Assembly (NCBI GenBank): GCA_029551285.1
Contig: JAKPFT010000062.1
Span: forward strand, 1 to 64,000
Reading direction: 5' to 3'
From: a bacterium
GTDB taxonomy: Bacteria; Ratteibacteria; UBA8468; B48-G9; DSTR01
DNA: 64,000 nt
Shown here: positions 33,696-41,628 of the stretch, in pieces
Numbering within the stretch: position 1 is the stretch's first letter
Layout of the letters: each line of letters opens with the position of its first letter
Notes under the pieces: model-generated
Databases searched by the model: none
The model's input: only the letters and a program-made list of their open reading frames with translations
What the model was told of the DNA's origin: nothing
Position numbers and translations under genes: made by a program

Positions 33696-33778
33696 GCCGG
33701 AGTGGTGAAATGGCAGACGCGCCGGACTCAAAATCCGGTGAGGGCAACCTCGTGAGGGTTCGACTCCCTCCTCCGGCA
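33696..33778 (+). tRNA. tRNA-Leu, anticodon CAA
   Basis: The 7-bp acceptor stem GCCGGAG/CTCCGGC has discriminator A at 33778. The anticodon stem CCGGA/TCCGG encloses the loop CTCAAAA, giving anticodon CAA (reads UUG). The long variable arm (GAGGGCAACCTC) and the T-arm loop TTCGACT are typical of class II tRNA-Leu. The CCA end is not encoded. It may be co-transcribed with the HU gene 59 nt downstream. Confidence 0.95.
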
Positions 33779-33837
33779 GGAGAAGATCGGTGCTGCTGGT
33801 ATTAGAGAAGTACCAGCCAACAGGAAAAGGGGGAGCG

Positions 33838-34104
33838 ATGATCAAAGCCGATTTTGTAGAAAAAGTAGCGGAACGCACTGGCCTGACCAGGATACTGGTT
33901 AAGAGTACCATTGAAAGTTTCCTTGACTGTCTGCGGGAAGCCCTTGAGCAGGGACAAAGGATTGAGTTCAGGAATTTTGGAGTCTTCCAGGTGAAGGTGC
34001 GGCCGCCCAAGGTGGCGCGAAATCCTAAAACCGGGGAAAGGGTTGATGTCCCGCAGAGAAAAAAGGTCACCTTTAAGCCTTCCAGAGCCCTTAAATTATA
34101 TTAG
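33838..34104 (+). CDS. HU/IHF-family DNA-binding protein
   Basis: The 88-residue histone-like protein of normal size begins MIKADFVEKVAERTGL. The dimer core carries IEFRNFGVFQVKVR, the DNA-binding arm has ARNPKTGERVDVP (with the intercalating Pro context), and it ends KVTFKPSRALK. It bends DNA and compacts the nucleoid. GGGGGAG sits 4 nt before the ATG at 33838; a longer in-frame start at 33790 would include the tRNA spacer. It may share the tRNA-Leu promoter. Confidence 0.93.
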   Translation: MIKADFVEKVAERTGLTRILVKSTIESFLDCLREALEQGQRIEFRNFGVFQVKVRPPKVARNPKTGERVDVPQRKKVTFKPSRALKLY

Positions 34105-34184
34105 CTAATAGAAGGTCAACTTGCCACTGCATGACCGCAAAGAAGTAATGTTTTGTGCTTCTTCCTCGGGCTCACGGTATGTAC

Positions 34185-34478
34185 TTATCTCTGGGGAAGG
34201 GGCGGCCCGGGTTGTACTGGAGATGTTGGTTGCTGGGGTGGCCGGTAGATGTAAAGGAAATAATTTAGTTTATTGAAACTTGCCTCGCCTTTGTCTCTTT
34301 GATACTGGGCCACCACGGCATAGGAGTAAACTCCCAGTCCAACCAGCAACACCGCCAGAATGTAACCGACAATAGCTTTTTTCTTGTTGACCTCGTCAAT
34401 CATCAAACCCAGCATGAACACCATAAAACCTAATCCGATTACTGCCAGGGCCTGAATATATCCGAGCTCAAAATCCAT
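34185..34478 (-). CDS. small two-TM membrane protein of unknown function
   Basis: The 97-residue product has TM helices at about 8-28 and 36-57. A charged segment lies between them (DEVNKKK), and the tail is Pro-rich (PPQQPTSPVQPGPPLP). I do not recognise a family. GAGGAGG precedes the ATG at 34478 by 6 nt, and a clear promoter lies upstream at 34525-34553. It is therefore expressed on its own, downstream of tsf. Confidence 0.6.
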   Translation of the reverse strand: MDFELGYIQALAVIGLGFMVFMLGLMIDEVNKKKAIVGYILAVLLVGLGVYSYAVVAQYQRDKGEASFNKLNYFLYIYRPPQQPTSPVQPGPPLPQR

Positions 34479-34524
34479 CAATTCCTCCTCGGTTGTTTGA
34501 CGCACCCTTCCTCAAGACGCAATA

Positions 34525-34553
34525 AGTTTAACAGGTCCTGAGACGGCCGTCAA
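34525..34553 (-). promoter_or_regulatory. promoter of the small two-TM gene
   Basis: On the minus strand TTGACG (34548-34553), a 17-nt spacer and TAAACT (34525-34530). Confidence 0.5.
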
Positions 34554-34574
34554 AAGTAGTGCTCCATTTGTCAA

Positions 34575-35165
34575 TTATTCACCAAGGGCAAACCTCACAA
34601 ACCGTCTGACCCTGATATTCTCTCCAAGTTTGGCTACCTTCTGGCTGAGATAATCCTTTACCCTGAGGCTCTCATCGCGGATGAACTTCTGTTCCAGTAA
34701 GACATGTTGCTGATAAAAATCTTCAAGTTTTCCGTTAAGTATTTTTTCAGCAACTTCAGCAGGTTTATCCACGCAGAATTGCTGCTGAATCAATCTTTTT
34801 TGTTCCTCTACCACCTTCTCAGGAACAGATTCCCGATCAACCCAGGCAGGATTGGTGGCCGTCACCTGCAAACAGAGATTCTTGACCAGGTCCTGAAAGT
34901 CATCGGTTCTGGCAACAAAATCACTCTCACAATTGACTTCCACCAGAACGCCGATGCGGCCGTTGGTGTGGATATAGGCGCCGACTCTACCCTCGTGCGT
35001 CTCGCGGCTGGACTTGTCTTTAACCATTTGTAGTCCGAGGACCTTTAGCCGTTCTAACGCCTTTTGATGGTCTCCTCCTGTTTCCTCAAGGGCTTTCTTA
35101 CACTCCATCACGCTTAAACCCGTCTCTTTCCTCAGGGCTTTCACCTGTTCCGCAGAAATTTTCAT
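34575..35165 (-). CDS. tsf: translation elongation factor Ts
   Basis: The 196-residue EF-Ts is of the short type with one core subdomain. It starts MKISAEQVKALRKETGLSV, and the UBA-like N-domain carries MECKKALEETGGD. The core has IGVLVEVNCESDFVART, the TDF motif that contacts EF-Tu. It is the nucleotide exchange factor for EF-Tu. It lies 20 nt downstream of rpsB with AGGAG before its ATG. This is the widespread rpsB-tsf operon, here not followed by pyrH or frr. Confidence 0.97.
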   Translation of the reverse strand: MKISAEQVKALRKETGLSVMECKKALEETGGDHQKALERLKVLGLQMVKDKSSRETHEGRVGAYIHTNGRIGVLVEVNCESDFVARTDDFQDLVKNLCLQVTATNPAWVDRESVPEKVVEEQKRLIQQQFCVDKPAEVAEKILNGKLEDFYQQHVLLEQKFIRDESLRVKDYLSQKVAKLGENIRVRRFVRFALGE

Positions 35166-35185
35166 TTGGTTTCTCCTGAAATTTT

Positions 35186-35941
35186 CTAACCGGTATCCCC
35201 GGACTCTGAAGCAGGAACATCCGCTCCCTGAACCATCTCGCGTATTTCCCGGCTTACCTGGGCTTCGAGTTGGACCTCATTAATCGCCTCGGCCAGCTTG
35301 CTCAGAACTAGACGGATTGATTTCAGGCCATCATCGTTAGCCGGAATGGGATAGTGAGCCAGCTCTGGATTACCGTTGGTATCGACGATGCCTACAATGG
35401 GAATGTTAACCTTTCTGGCTTCTTTCACAGCATTAATCTCTCGTCTAAGGTCAACAATAATTATGGCGCCGGGATAACCGGTCATTTCTCTGATACCCCC
35501 GAATTTTCTTATCAGGTCCTCTTTCTCCTTTAGAATAAGGCTGGCTTCTTTCTTGGTGTAATAGCTCAGACGGCCTGATGTCTCCAGGGCTTCAATTTCA
35601 TCAAGTCTCTGGATTCGTCGTCGAATCGCCTCAAAATTTGTCAGTGTCCCGCCAATCCAGCGGTAGCTGACATAAGGCATTCCGCATTTTTCTGCCATCT
35701 CGTTAACGGCACTCTGAGCCTGTTTCTTTGTTCCGACAAAGAGAACTTTCTTACCCCCGAGGATGACACTCTTGAGAAAAGCCGCGGCTTCCTTTATTTT
35801 TTCTGCTGTTCTTTCAATATCAATAATGTAGATGCCCTGTCTGCGACCATAAAGAAAAGGTCTTATTCTCGGATCAAACTGCCGTGACGGATGCCCGAAA
35901 TAGACACCACTCTCCAGTAGTTCCTTGACTGTAATCTCCAT
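35186..35941 (-). CDS. rpsB: 30S ribosomal protein S2
   Basis: The 251-residue product has the uS2 landmarks: ELLESGVYFGHPSRQFDPR, RRQGIYIIDIERT, KKVLFVGTKKQA, RWIGGTLTNF and IPIVGIVDTNGNPE. This is the usual bacterial length. It is needed for 30S assembly and mRNA docking. It is first in the operon with tsf; a consensus promoter lies 36-64 nt upstream. Confidence 0.98.
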   Translation of the reverse strand: MEITVKELLESGVYFGHPSRQFDPRIRPFLYGRRQGIYIIDIERTAEKIKEAAAFLKSVILGGKKVLFVGTKKQAQSAVNEMAEKCGMPYVSYRWIGGTLTNFEAIRRRIQRLDEIEALETSGRLSYYTKKEASLILKEKEDLIRKFGGIREMTGYPGAIIIVDLRREINAVKEARKVNIPIVGIVDTNGNPELAHYPIPANDDGLKSIRLVLSKLAEAINEVQLEAQVSREIREMVQGADVPASESGDTG

Positions 35942-35976
35942 TTTTTCGTTTCCCTTTCCGGCGCTGTCTGGTATAA

Positions 35977-36005
35977 ATTTTAACCTGGAAATTATCCGGG
36001 GTCAA
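35977..36005 (-). promoter_or_regulatory. promoter of rpsB-tsf
   Basis: On the minus strand TTGACC (36000-36005), a 17-nt spacer and TAAAAT (35977-35982). It gives a leader of about 30 nt. Confidence 0.7.
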
Positions 36006-36045
36006 CCAGCGCATACTATCAATTATACACCAACCAGGCTCGCTG

Positions 36046-36600
36046 TCAAAATCTCAGGTGTGTGTTTCTCAAGGCAATCAGGATTAACACCGCAACAAGC
36101 ACAATCCAGTTGAGATGTTCCCTGTTGAGCCGGACATGCTCCCAGGAGAAGTCTTTCCAGGAAGTAGGAGCAGGCCCGGGAAGGAACACCGGTGTCACCT
36201 TCTTATAGGCCTCATACTCTTGGCCAAACTTCTTGGTAAGAAATTTCTCTTCAACGATTATCGCCGGAATGTAAAAGACCGGGAAAAGCAATAATCCCAG
36301 AAGCAGCAGGACCCAGTTACCGGAAGCGGAAGATAGACCAAGGGTAACCAGGAAACTTCCGAAATAAAGAGGATGACGACACCAGCGATATGGGCCAGTT
36401 CGGGCAACTTCCTGGTTTTTCTTTATGACTCCAGCAGAACTGGTGCGCAACACTTCCCCCAGCAGGGTGAGAAAAACTCCTGGCCAGAAAAGTATTCCCG
36501 GCGTTCTGGCAAAGGCAGCCACCAGGAGTATGAATACCCATCCCGCCGTGGCCCGGCGCCGGGCTAATCTTCTAAGGAAACCAGTTCCATCTGTCCCCAT
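36046..36600 (-). CDS. isoprenylcysteine carboxyl methyltransferase (ICMT)-family membrane protein
   Basis: The 184-residue integral membrane protein has about five TM segments. The SAM-binding signature is GPYRWCRHPLYFGSF, followed by VEEKFLTKKFGQEYEAYKK, the pattern shared by ICMT/PEMT-type methyltransferases. Bacterial members methylate lipids or small molecules; the substrate cannot be told. AGGAAG lies 8 nt before the ATG at 36600, better than the upstream ATG at 36627. Its start overlaps the end of the UPF0280 gene by 37 nt, so the two are in one operon. Confidence 0.8.
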   Translation of the reverse strand: MGTDGTGFLRRLARRRATAGWVFILLVAAFARTPGILFWPGVFLTLLGEVLRTSSAGVIKKNQEVARTGPYRWCRHPLYFGSFLVTLGLSSASGNWVLLLLGLLLFPVFYIPAIIVEEKFLTKKFGQEYEAYKKVTPVFLPGPAPTSWKDFSWEHVRLNREHLNWIVLVAVLILIALRNTHLRF

Positions 36601-37292
36601 GCCATCATCTTCCTGCCGGCAATGCACACAGCTGCCTCCACAAAGGGCAAGCGGCTCAATTCCGTTTCTATCTGTGACCAGTCACCACTGGCCAGGACAA
36701 GATTTCCCAGACGGGTAGCAGCAGCATCTGCCAGCGTGGCTGACCGGCACACTACTGTTACGGCATCAGCCTGACCATAACTCCAGGAGTGGCCGACCGT
36801 ACCGCTTGAGGTAGCAATACCCCGGCTGAAATCAGATCCTGGAAGCTTAATCCCAATTTTGAGTGAAAAGGGGGAGTTGCCCGCATAGATACCGATGACT
36901 GCAGGATTTAAGCAGTGCAAAAAAATATCTCCCCCATTTTCCACGATAACCTGAGACGATTCTTGAAGAAGGGAGTGGCCTACCGCCTCTGCCAGGGCCC
37001 CGGCCACGGCAGCCATAGGGCCTGTGTTGGTGAGCCAGGCCGCCTCGGCCATAGTTTGAACGATGGGCGGCGCTTTCTCCACTTCCAGGGGCGTAAAGGA
37101 ATAGTAAAATTCCGGGTGAGCCTCAATATATTGTTTTAGTTGCTCCCGGTGATGCCACAGGACTGCCCTGGCTTTCTCCCGTAAATCTTTTTCTGCCAGA
37201 ATCATCAGATTGCTTTCTTCAATGATTATTTGAAAGGAAAGCATACCGGCCGGGTGAACGATCGTACGGTAAAAAGGTTTCTTATCTTTCAT
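36564..37292 (-). CDS. UPF0280 (ApbE-like fold) protein
   Basis: The 242-residue product matches UPF0280: FYRTIVHPAGMLSFQI at the start, then NTGPMAAVAGALAEAVG and VIVENGGDIFL, then GIATSSGTVGHSWSYG. These are the ApbE-like FAD-binding/flavinylation-fold motifs, and the biochemical role is not established. The ATG at 37292 overlaps the stop of the PP-loop gene in ATGA; the upstream ATG (37304) is less likely. The tight coupling suggests a shared pathway with the thiolation-like protein, perhaps involving a flavin or thiol cofactor (inference). Confidence 0.85.
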   Translation of the reverse strand: MKDKKPFYRTIVHPAGMLSFQIIIEESNLMILAEKDLREKARAVLWHHREQLKQYIEAHPEFYYSFTPLEVEKAPPIVQTMAEAAWLTNTGPMAAVAGALAEAVGHSLLQESSQVIVENGGDIFLHCLNPAVIGIYAGNSPFSLKIGIKLPGSDFSRGIATSSGTVGHSWSYGQADAVTVVCRSATLADAAATRLGNLVLASGDWSQIETELSRLPFVEAAVCIAGRKMMAWGQMELVSLED

Positions 37293-38263
37293 TTGATTAA
37301 CCATGGCAGGAAAAGAGCCTTTGGTTTTCGGGATACTTTGACAGACTGTCGCTGGGTGCGAACCGTGACCTCAGCCAGTGGCACCGGACAGTAAGAAGCC
37401 ACGATGTCCCAGACTGTCCCCACTGGATTTCCCTGCAGCAACCCCATAAAGCCAGGGGCTTCATCAACAGAGACGAGGGTATCGCCGGGTTGTTTCAACT
37501 GTTTCAATCTTTCTCGTTCACCTTCATCTCTGGGTAAGATAAGTTTACTCTCTCTGGTGAGACGAAAATGCCGACCCACCTGAAGGAGGAGGCAGTCAGC
37601 ATTGGTGAATTCGGCCTTATGCTCCATGAGGTCACTTAGCCGCCGGCAAAAACCAGGCACTGTAAGCAGACAGCCCCCAGCCGGGCTGGCAAAATCCTCC
37701 ACCTGTTTTTCTTCGGCAAGAGCGAACTGAACTTTTCTTTGTTTTCCCTGAATGGCTAAAAGACGGTTTCTGTCCACCCATCCAGCAATTTCGGGACGGG
37801 TGGGAGGCAGCAAGAGGGCTGAGAGCGGCCGAAGAATATAACCTTCTAAGTGACTGGCTCGGTCAATCAAAGCCAGCGTCTGTCGGGACTGGGAAAATGG
37901 TCGCTGCCCCAGCACTTCTCCGGTAAAGATAAAAGAAGCCTTCTCCTTAATCATAAGTTTTTTAGCCTCCTGCACCATGAAAAGATGACAATCAATGCAG
38001 GGATTAAGATTTTGACCGTATCCATAAGATGGGTTTTTGACAATCTGGAGATAGTCTTTGCCGGTTTCCAGAAGGCACAGTTGTATACCAAGTTTAGCCG
38101 CCATCCTGGTGACCCGGCGCGTTAATTTTTCTCCAAAATGAGGACTGAAGGGAGTTACCAGATGTAGCGCGATTACCTGAATGTTCTGTTCCAGAAGGAG
38201 TTTAACCGCCAGGGCACTATCCAGGCCTCCAGAAATCAGTCCAATGGCTTTAAAGGTTTTCAT
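37289..38263 (-). CDS. PP-loop ATPase, tRNA thiolation-like (ThiI/MnmA-type)
   Basis: The 324-residue product has an N-type ATP-pyrophosphatase domain with GLISGGLDSALAV (about 7-19) and the Cys pair CIDC near 88-91, in the position used for persulfide chemistry in tRNA thiouridine synthases. It continues with FTGEVLGQRPFSQ and ends in a non-standard C-terminal domain (about 215-324). It has no THUMP or rhodanese domain, so it is not a classical ThiI. The likely role is thiolation of a tRNA base or small molecule. A TAAAAT box lies 8 nt before its ATG and no Shine-Dalgarno is seen. Confidence 0.75.
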   Translation of the reverse strand: MKTFKAIGLISGGLDSALAVKLLLEQNIQVIALHLVTPFSPHFGEKLTRRVTRMAAKLGIQLCLLETGKDYLQIVKNPSYGYGQNLNPCIDCHLFMVQEAKKLMIKEKASFIFTGEVLGQRPFSQSRQTLALIDRASHLEGYILRPLSALLLPPTRPEIAGWVDRNRLLAIQGKQRKVQFALAEEKQVEDFASPAGGCLLTVPGFCRRLSDLMEHKAEFTNADCLLLQVGRHFRLTRESKLILPRDEGERERLKQLKQPGDTLVSVDEAPGFMGLLQGNPVGTVWDIVASYCPVPLAEVTVRTQRQSVKVSRKPKALFLPWLIK

Positions 38264-38355
38264 AGAAAATAATTTTATCAGATTGGAGCCGCTTAATCTA
38301 CTTTTCTCCGACAGGTATGGCTCTAAAAAGGCTAAGAAGGTCGCCCTGTTCGTGG

Positions 38356-38361
38356 TATAAT
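38356..38361 (+). promoter_or_regulatory. extended -10 box of murG, predicting a leaderless mRNA
   Basis: TGG-TATAAT ends 6 nt before an in-frame GTG at 38368, which fits the murG start by alignment. No Shine-Dalgarno is present. Confidence 0.5.
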
Positions 38362-38367
38362 TCAGGT

Positions 38368-39471
38368 GTGGTAGTGAAAATACTCATCGCAACCGGGCCG
38401 ACCGGCGGCCACTTTTTCCCCGGGCTGGCCCTGGCGGAGCGCATCCGGAAAATGACTGACTGGTCAGTGGTGATGGTGGTCCCACCGAGGCCAGCCCTGC
38501 GGGCCTGGCTGGTCAGAAAAGAAATTTCCAGTATTGAGTTACCCGACGTGCCCTTCAAATTGAGGGAGTTCTGGAGGCTGCCGGGACGATGGTTAAACAT
38601 CTTCAGAAGGGCAGGGCAAATTATCACACGGGAAAAACCATCTCTGGTGGTCGGCACAGGTAGCTATGCCTCTTTAGCGGTGGTTCTGGCAGCGTGGATG
38701 AATGGCTGCCGGGTTGTGGTCCATGAACAAAATATTGTCGCGGGCAAGACGACACGACTGCTATCTTTGCTGGCCGACAGGGTCGCTGTTACTTTTCCGG
38801 AGACGAGAGGCTTGTCCCGGCTGCGCTGTGAGGTAACGGGGTTGCCTCTCCTGGAAGATTTTTCTTATCGTCTGGAACGGAACAAGGCACTGGAATCTCT
38901 TGGTTTAGATGCCGGGAAGGTAACTCTCCTGGTCATGGGAGGCAGTCAGGCGTCGCGCGCCCTTAACCGGTTGGTCCTGACTAATCTTAAACTTTTCCGG
39001 AAGGAAAACCTTCAGTGTCTTCATCTGGCCGGCCCGGAAAGGGAAGAGGTCGGAGAGGCTTACCGGAGGGCTGGTGTTCGGGCAAGGGTTTTTGATTTCT
39101 CCTGCGAGATGGGTTTACTCTATAGTGCCAGTGATGTCGCTGTGGCTCGTGCTGGAGCCGGCACTCTGGTGGAACTGGTAAACCGGCAGTTACCGGCAAT
39201 CCTTGTTCCCTATCCTTATGCCGGGGGACACCAGAGGGAAAATGCCAGATGGCTTCTAAAAAAAGGGGGGTGTCTGCTCCTGGAGCAGGGAGCGAGAATG
39301 AGGGAAGAATTTCCCTCCCTACTTCAGCAACTACTGAAAGAGCGTGACTTGATGCGGGCCAGACTATCCCGGCTCCATCTAACTGACGACCGGGAATGTT
39401 TTCTCAGTTTGATAAAGGGTCTGGTCGCGAGCAAAAAAAGGAAAGATACGCGGTTTAGCCATAGTCACTAA
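38368..39471 (+). CDS. murG: UDP-N-acetylglucosamine transferase (lipid I to lipid II)
   Basis: The 367-residue GT28 enzyme adds GlcNAc to lipid I at the cytoplasmic membrane. The N-terminal glycine loop is GPTGGHFFPGLALAE, followed by VGTGSYASLAVVLAAW and HEQNIVAGKTTRLL. The donor site has VMGGSQASRALN and ARAGAGTLVELVNRQLPAILVPYP. Both longer in-frame starts lie outside the conserved protein; the GTG at 38368 is exactly at the predicted transcription start. murC follows after 13 nt and the operon continues to 46108. Confidence 0.95.
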   Translation: MVVKILIATGPTGGHFFPGLALAERIRKMTDWSVVMVVPPRPALRAWLVRKEISSIELPDVPFKLREFWRLPGRWLNIFRRAGQIITREKPSLVVGTGSYASLAVVLAAWMNGCRVVVHEQNIVAGKTTRLLSLLADRVAVTFPETRGLSRLRCEVTGLPLLEDFSYRLERNKALESLGLDAGKVTLLVMGGSQASRALNRLVLTNLKLFRKENLQCLHLAGPEREEVGEAYRRAGVRARVFDFSCEMGLLYSASDVAVARAGAGTLVELVNRQLPAILVPYPYAGGHQRENARWLLKKGGCLLLEQGARMREEFPSLLQQLLKERDLMRARLSRLHLTDDRECFLSLIKGLVASKKRKDTRFSHSH

Positions 39472-39484
39472 GGAACCCCAACCA

Positions 39485-40927
39485 ATGCAGAAAAGTATAT
39501 TGAAACAGGCAAAAAAAATTCATCTCGTAGGCATTGGCGGCAGCGGGATGAGCGGTCTGGCAATGCTCTTATTCCGGCAGGGGAAAACTGTTACCGGTTC
39601 AGACCTGGAAGAGACGCCGCTGCTGGCCAGGCTTCGCCAGCAGGGTATTACTGTCAAAGTCGGGCATCGTCCCGAAAATATCAGTCCGGAACTGGATTTA
39701 GTGGTTTGTTCCCATGCTGTCAGGCCGGATAATCCTGAGTTTCAGAGAGCCGTCACCTTAAGAATCCCTGTTGTTTCTTATCCGGAAGCCCTGGGATTAC
39801 TTATGCAGGAGAAACGGGGGATAGCGATTGCGGGGACGCACGGTAAGACCACTTCTTCAGCGCTGGTGGTCACCATTCTTAAAAGTGGCGGGCTGTCGCC
39901 TTCTTTCGTTATCGGCGGAGAAATTTGCGGTCTGGGTAACTCCGAAGTTGGTTCTGGAGAATACCTGATTGTGGAGGCCTGTGAATATCGTCGTTCTTTT
40001 CTTGCCTATTATCCAGAAATCGCCGTCATCACCAGCGTGGAAGAGGACCATCTGGATTATTACCGGGACCTGTCGGAAATTCAGGAAGCCTTTGGCTGCT
40101 TTGCCGCGCGGGTGCGGCCGGAAGGAGCCTTGATCGTTTGTGCTGAGGACAAGCGGGCACTGCATTGTGCAGGCGCTGCTGTCGCCAGGGTTATCACTTA
40201 CGGTTTCAATGGAGCTGACTGGCAGGCTGGCAGCGTCACCGAAAGTGCGGGGGGCATTTCCTTTGAGTGTTTCTTCAGGTGTGAGTTTTTTGGCAGCTTT
40301 AGCTTACCTCTGCTTGGCCGTCATAATGTCCTGAACGCTCTGGGGGCCATCGCCGTGGGAAAAGAGTTGGGGCTAACGGCAGAGACTTTGAGCCGGGCTC
40401 TGGCGTCTTTTCCGGGTGTTCATCGGCGCCTGGAGAAGATTGCAGAGGTTGGCGAGGTCATCATTATGGATGATTACGGGCACCACCCCACGGAGATAAG
40501 AGCGACCCTTCTGGCTCTGCGCGGTCGGTATCCGCAACGGAGAGTAATTGTAATTTTTCAGCCCCACCAGTACAGCCGCACCCGTTTTCTTCTTGAAGAT
40601 TTTGCGGCCTCGTTTAACCTGGCTGATAAGGTAATTGTGCCTGATATCTATTTTGTCCGTGATTCGGAAAGAGAGAAACAGCTGGTTAACGCGGGGATGC
40701 TGGCGGAAAAGATCAGGGGACACGGTCGCCAGGCGCTTTATCTGCCCACAGCGACTGAAATTATTGCCTACCTCAAAGAGATTGTTAAACCGGGTGATCT
40801 TGTGATTACCATCGGCGCAGGTCCCATTAACCGGGTGGGATGGCAGTTCGCTCAGGAACTTCAGAAAAAGGTCTTAGCCTCACCATCGCTGCCAGAAGAT
40901 TTGCCAGCGGAAAGTAAACTGACATGA
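39485..40927 (+). CDS. murC: UDP-N-acetylmuramate--L-alanine ligase
   Basis: The 480-residue Mur ligase adds L-Ala to UDP-MurNAc using ATP. The N-domain has HLVGIGGSGMSGLAMLL and the P-loop is AIAGTHGKTTSSALV. The central residues include VEEDHLDYYRDL and LLGRHNVLNALGAIAV. The C-domain has IMDDYGHHPTEIRATL and FQPHQYSRTRF. AAGGA precedes the ATG. The stop overlaps the nnrE start in ATGA. Confidence 0.97.
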   Translation: MQKSILKQAKKIHLVGIGGSGMSGLAMLLFRQGKTVTGSDLEETPLLARLRQQGITVKVGHRPENISPELDLVVCSHAVRPDNPEFQRAVTLRIPVVSYPEALGLLMQEKRGIAIAGTHGKTTSSALVVTILKSGGLSPSFVIGGEICGLGNSEVGSGEYLIVEACEYRRSFLAYYPEIAVITSVEEDHLDYYRDLSEIQEAFGCFAARVRPEGALIVCAEDKRALHCAGAAVARVITYGFNGADWQAGSVTESAGGISFECFFRCEFFGSFSLPLLGRHNVLNALGAIAVGKELGLTAETLSRALASFPGVHRRLEKIAEVGEVIIMDDYGHHPTEIRATLLALRGRYPQRRVIVIFQPHQYSRTRFLLEDFAASFNLADKVIVPDIYFVRDSEREKQLVNAGMLAEKIRGHGRQALYLPTATEIIAYLKEIVKPGDLVITIGAGPINRVGWQFAQELQKKVLASPSLPEDLPAESKLT

Positions 40928-41628
40928 AAAGACTTATCCTGAAAACAGAGGAAATTTACAAACGGGAAAGGGCCGCGGTGGAGATGTATGGTTTGCCGCT
41001 AATTGTCTTGATGGAAAATGCAGGACACCAGGCTGCAAGTGTGGTCAGCCGCTGGCTGAAGAAAAACAGAAAAGAGAGGGTCCTGGTTGTTTGCGGCCGG
41101 GGTAATAACGGCGGCGACGGGATGGTCACGGCCAGATATTTGATCAATGCCGGTTTTGACGTCCGGACCATACTGGCGGGAGAAGAGAAAAAGATCTCGG
41201 CGCTGGCCTTTACAAATTATCAGATATTGTGTAAGATGAAGGCGACCATTATTCAACAACCAGGAACGAATCTGGACTGGCGCGAATTCCAGAAGGTGGA
41301 GGTGGTGGTTGACGCGCTGCTAGGGATAGGATTACACGGGCGGGTGAGAGAGCCTGAGCTAACTATTATCAAGCAGATTAATGCGTTGAAAAAGGCCGTT
41401 TTCAGTCTGGATGTTCCCTCTGGCCTGGACGCCGATAGCGGCGTTGTTCTGGGAGAGGCGGTGCACGCGACCACCACCATCTGTTTTGGCTTTTTGAAAC
41501 CGGGTTTATTCACCGGCGCGGGACCGCAGTACAGCGGTAAGGTTAAACTGGTGGACATCGGATTTCCCTGGCCTCTTTATCAGCCTGATTGGGAAGCGGA
41601 AACGGCAGACCGGAGAGGATTTAAATAA
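40924..41628 (+). CDS. nnrE: NAD(P)H-hydrate epimerase (stand-alone)
   Basis: The 234-residue product corresponds to the YjeF N-terminal domain, which epimerises damaged NAD(P)HX. It shows AAVEMYGLPLIVLMENAGHQA, VVCGRGNNGGDGMVTARYL, VVDALLGIGLHGRV and SLDVPSGLDADSG. The ADP-dependent dehydratase domain that is fused in most bacteria is absent and must be encoded elsewhere. The start overlaps murC by 4 nt and the stop overlaps the next ATG by 1 nt (TAATG). Confidence 0.92.
   Translation: MKRLILKTEEIYKRERAAVEMYGLPLIVLMENAGHQAASVVSRWLKKNRKERVLVVCGRGNNGGDGMVTARYLINAGFDVRTILAGEEKKISALAFTNYQILCKMKATIIQQPGTNLDWREFQKVEVVVDALLGIGLHGRVREPELTIIKQINALKKAVFSLDVPSGLDADSGVVLGEAVHATTTICFGFLKPGLFTGAGPQYSGKVKLVDIGFPWPLYQPDWEAETADRRGFK

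Noticed and set aside
33569..34184. Integration site at tRNA-Leu
   Set aside because: No repeat of the tRNA 3' end and no integrase gene occur nearby; the flanking genes are ordinary.
34105..34184. Terminator between the convergent HU and small membrane genes
   Set aside because: There is an AAGAAG/CTTCTT inverted repeat with a 12-nt loop, but it is AT-rich with no clear T-run, so it is too weak to call.
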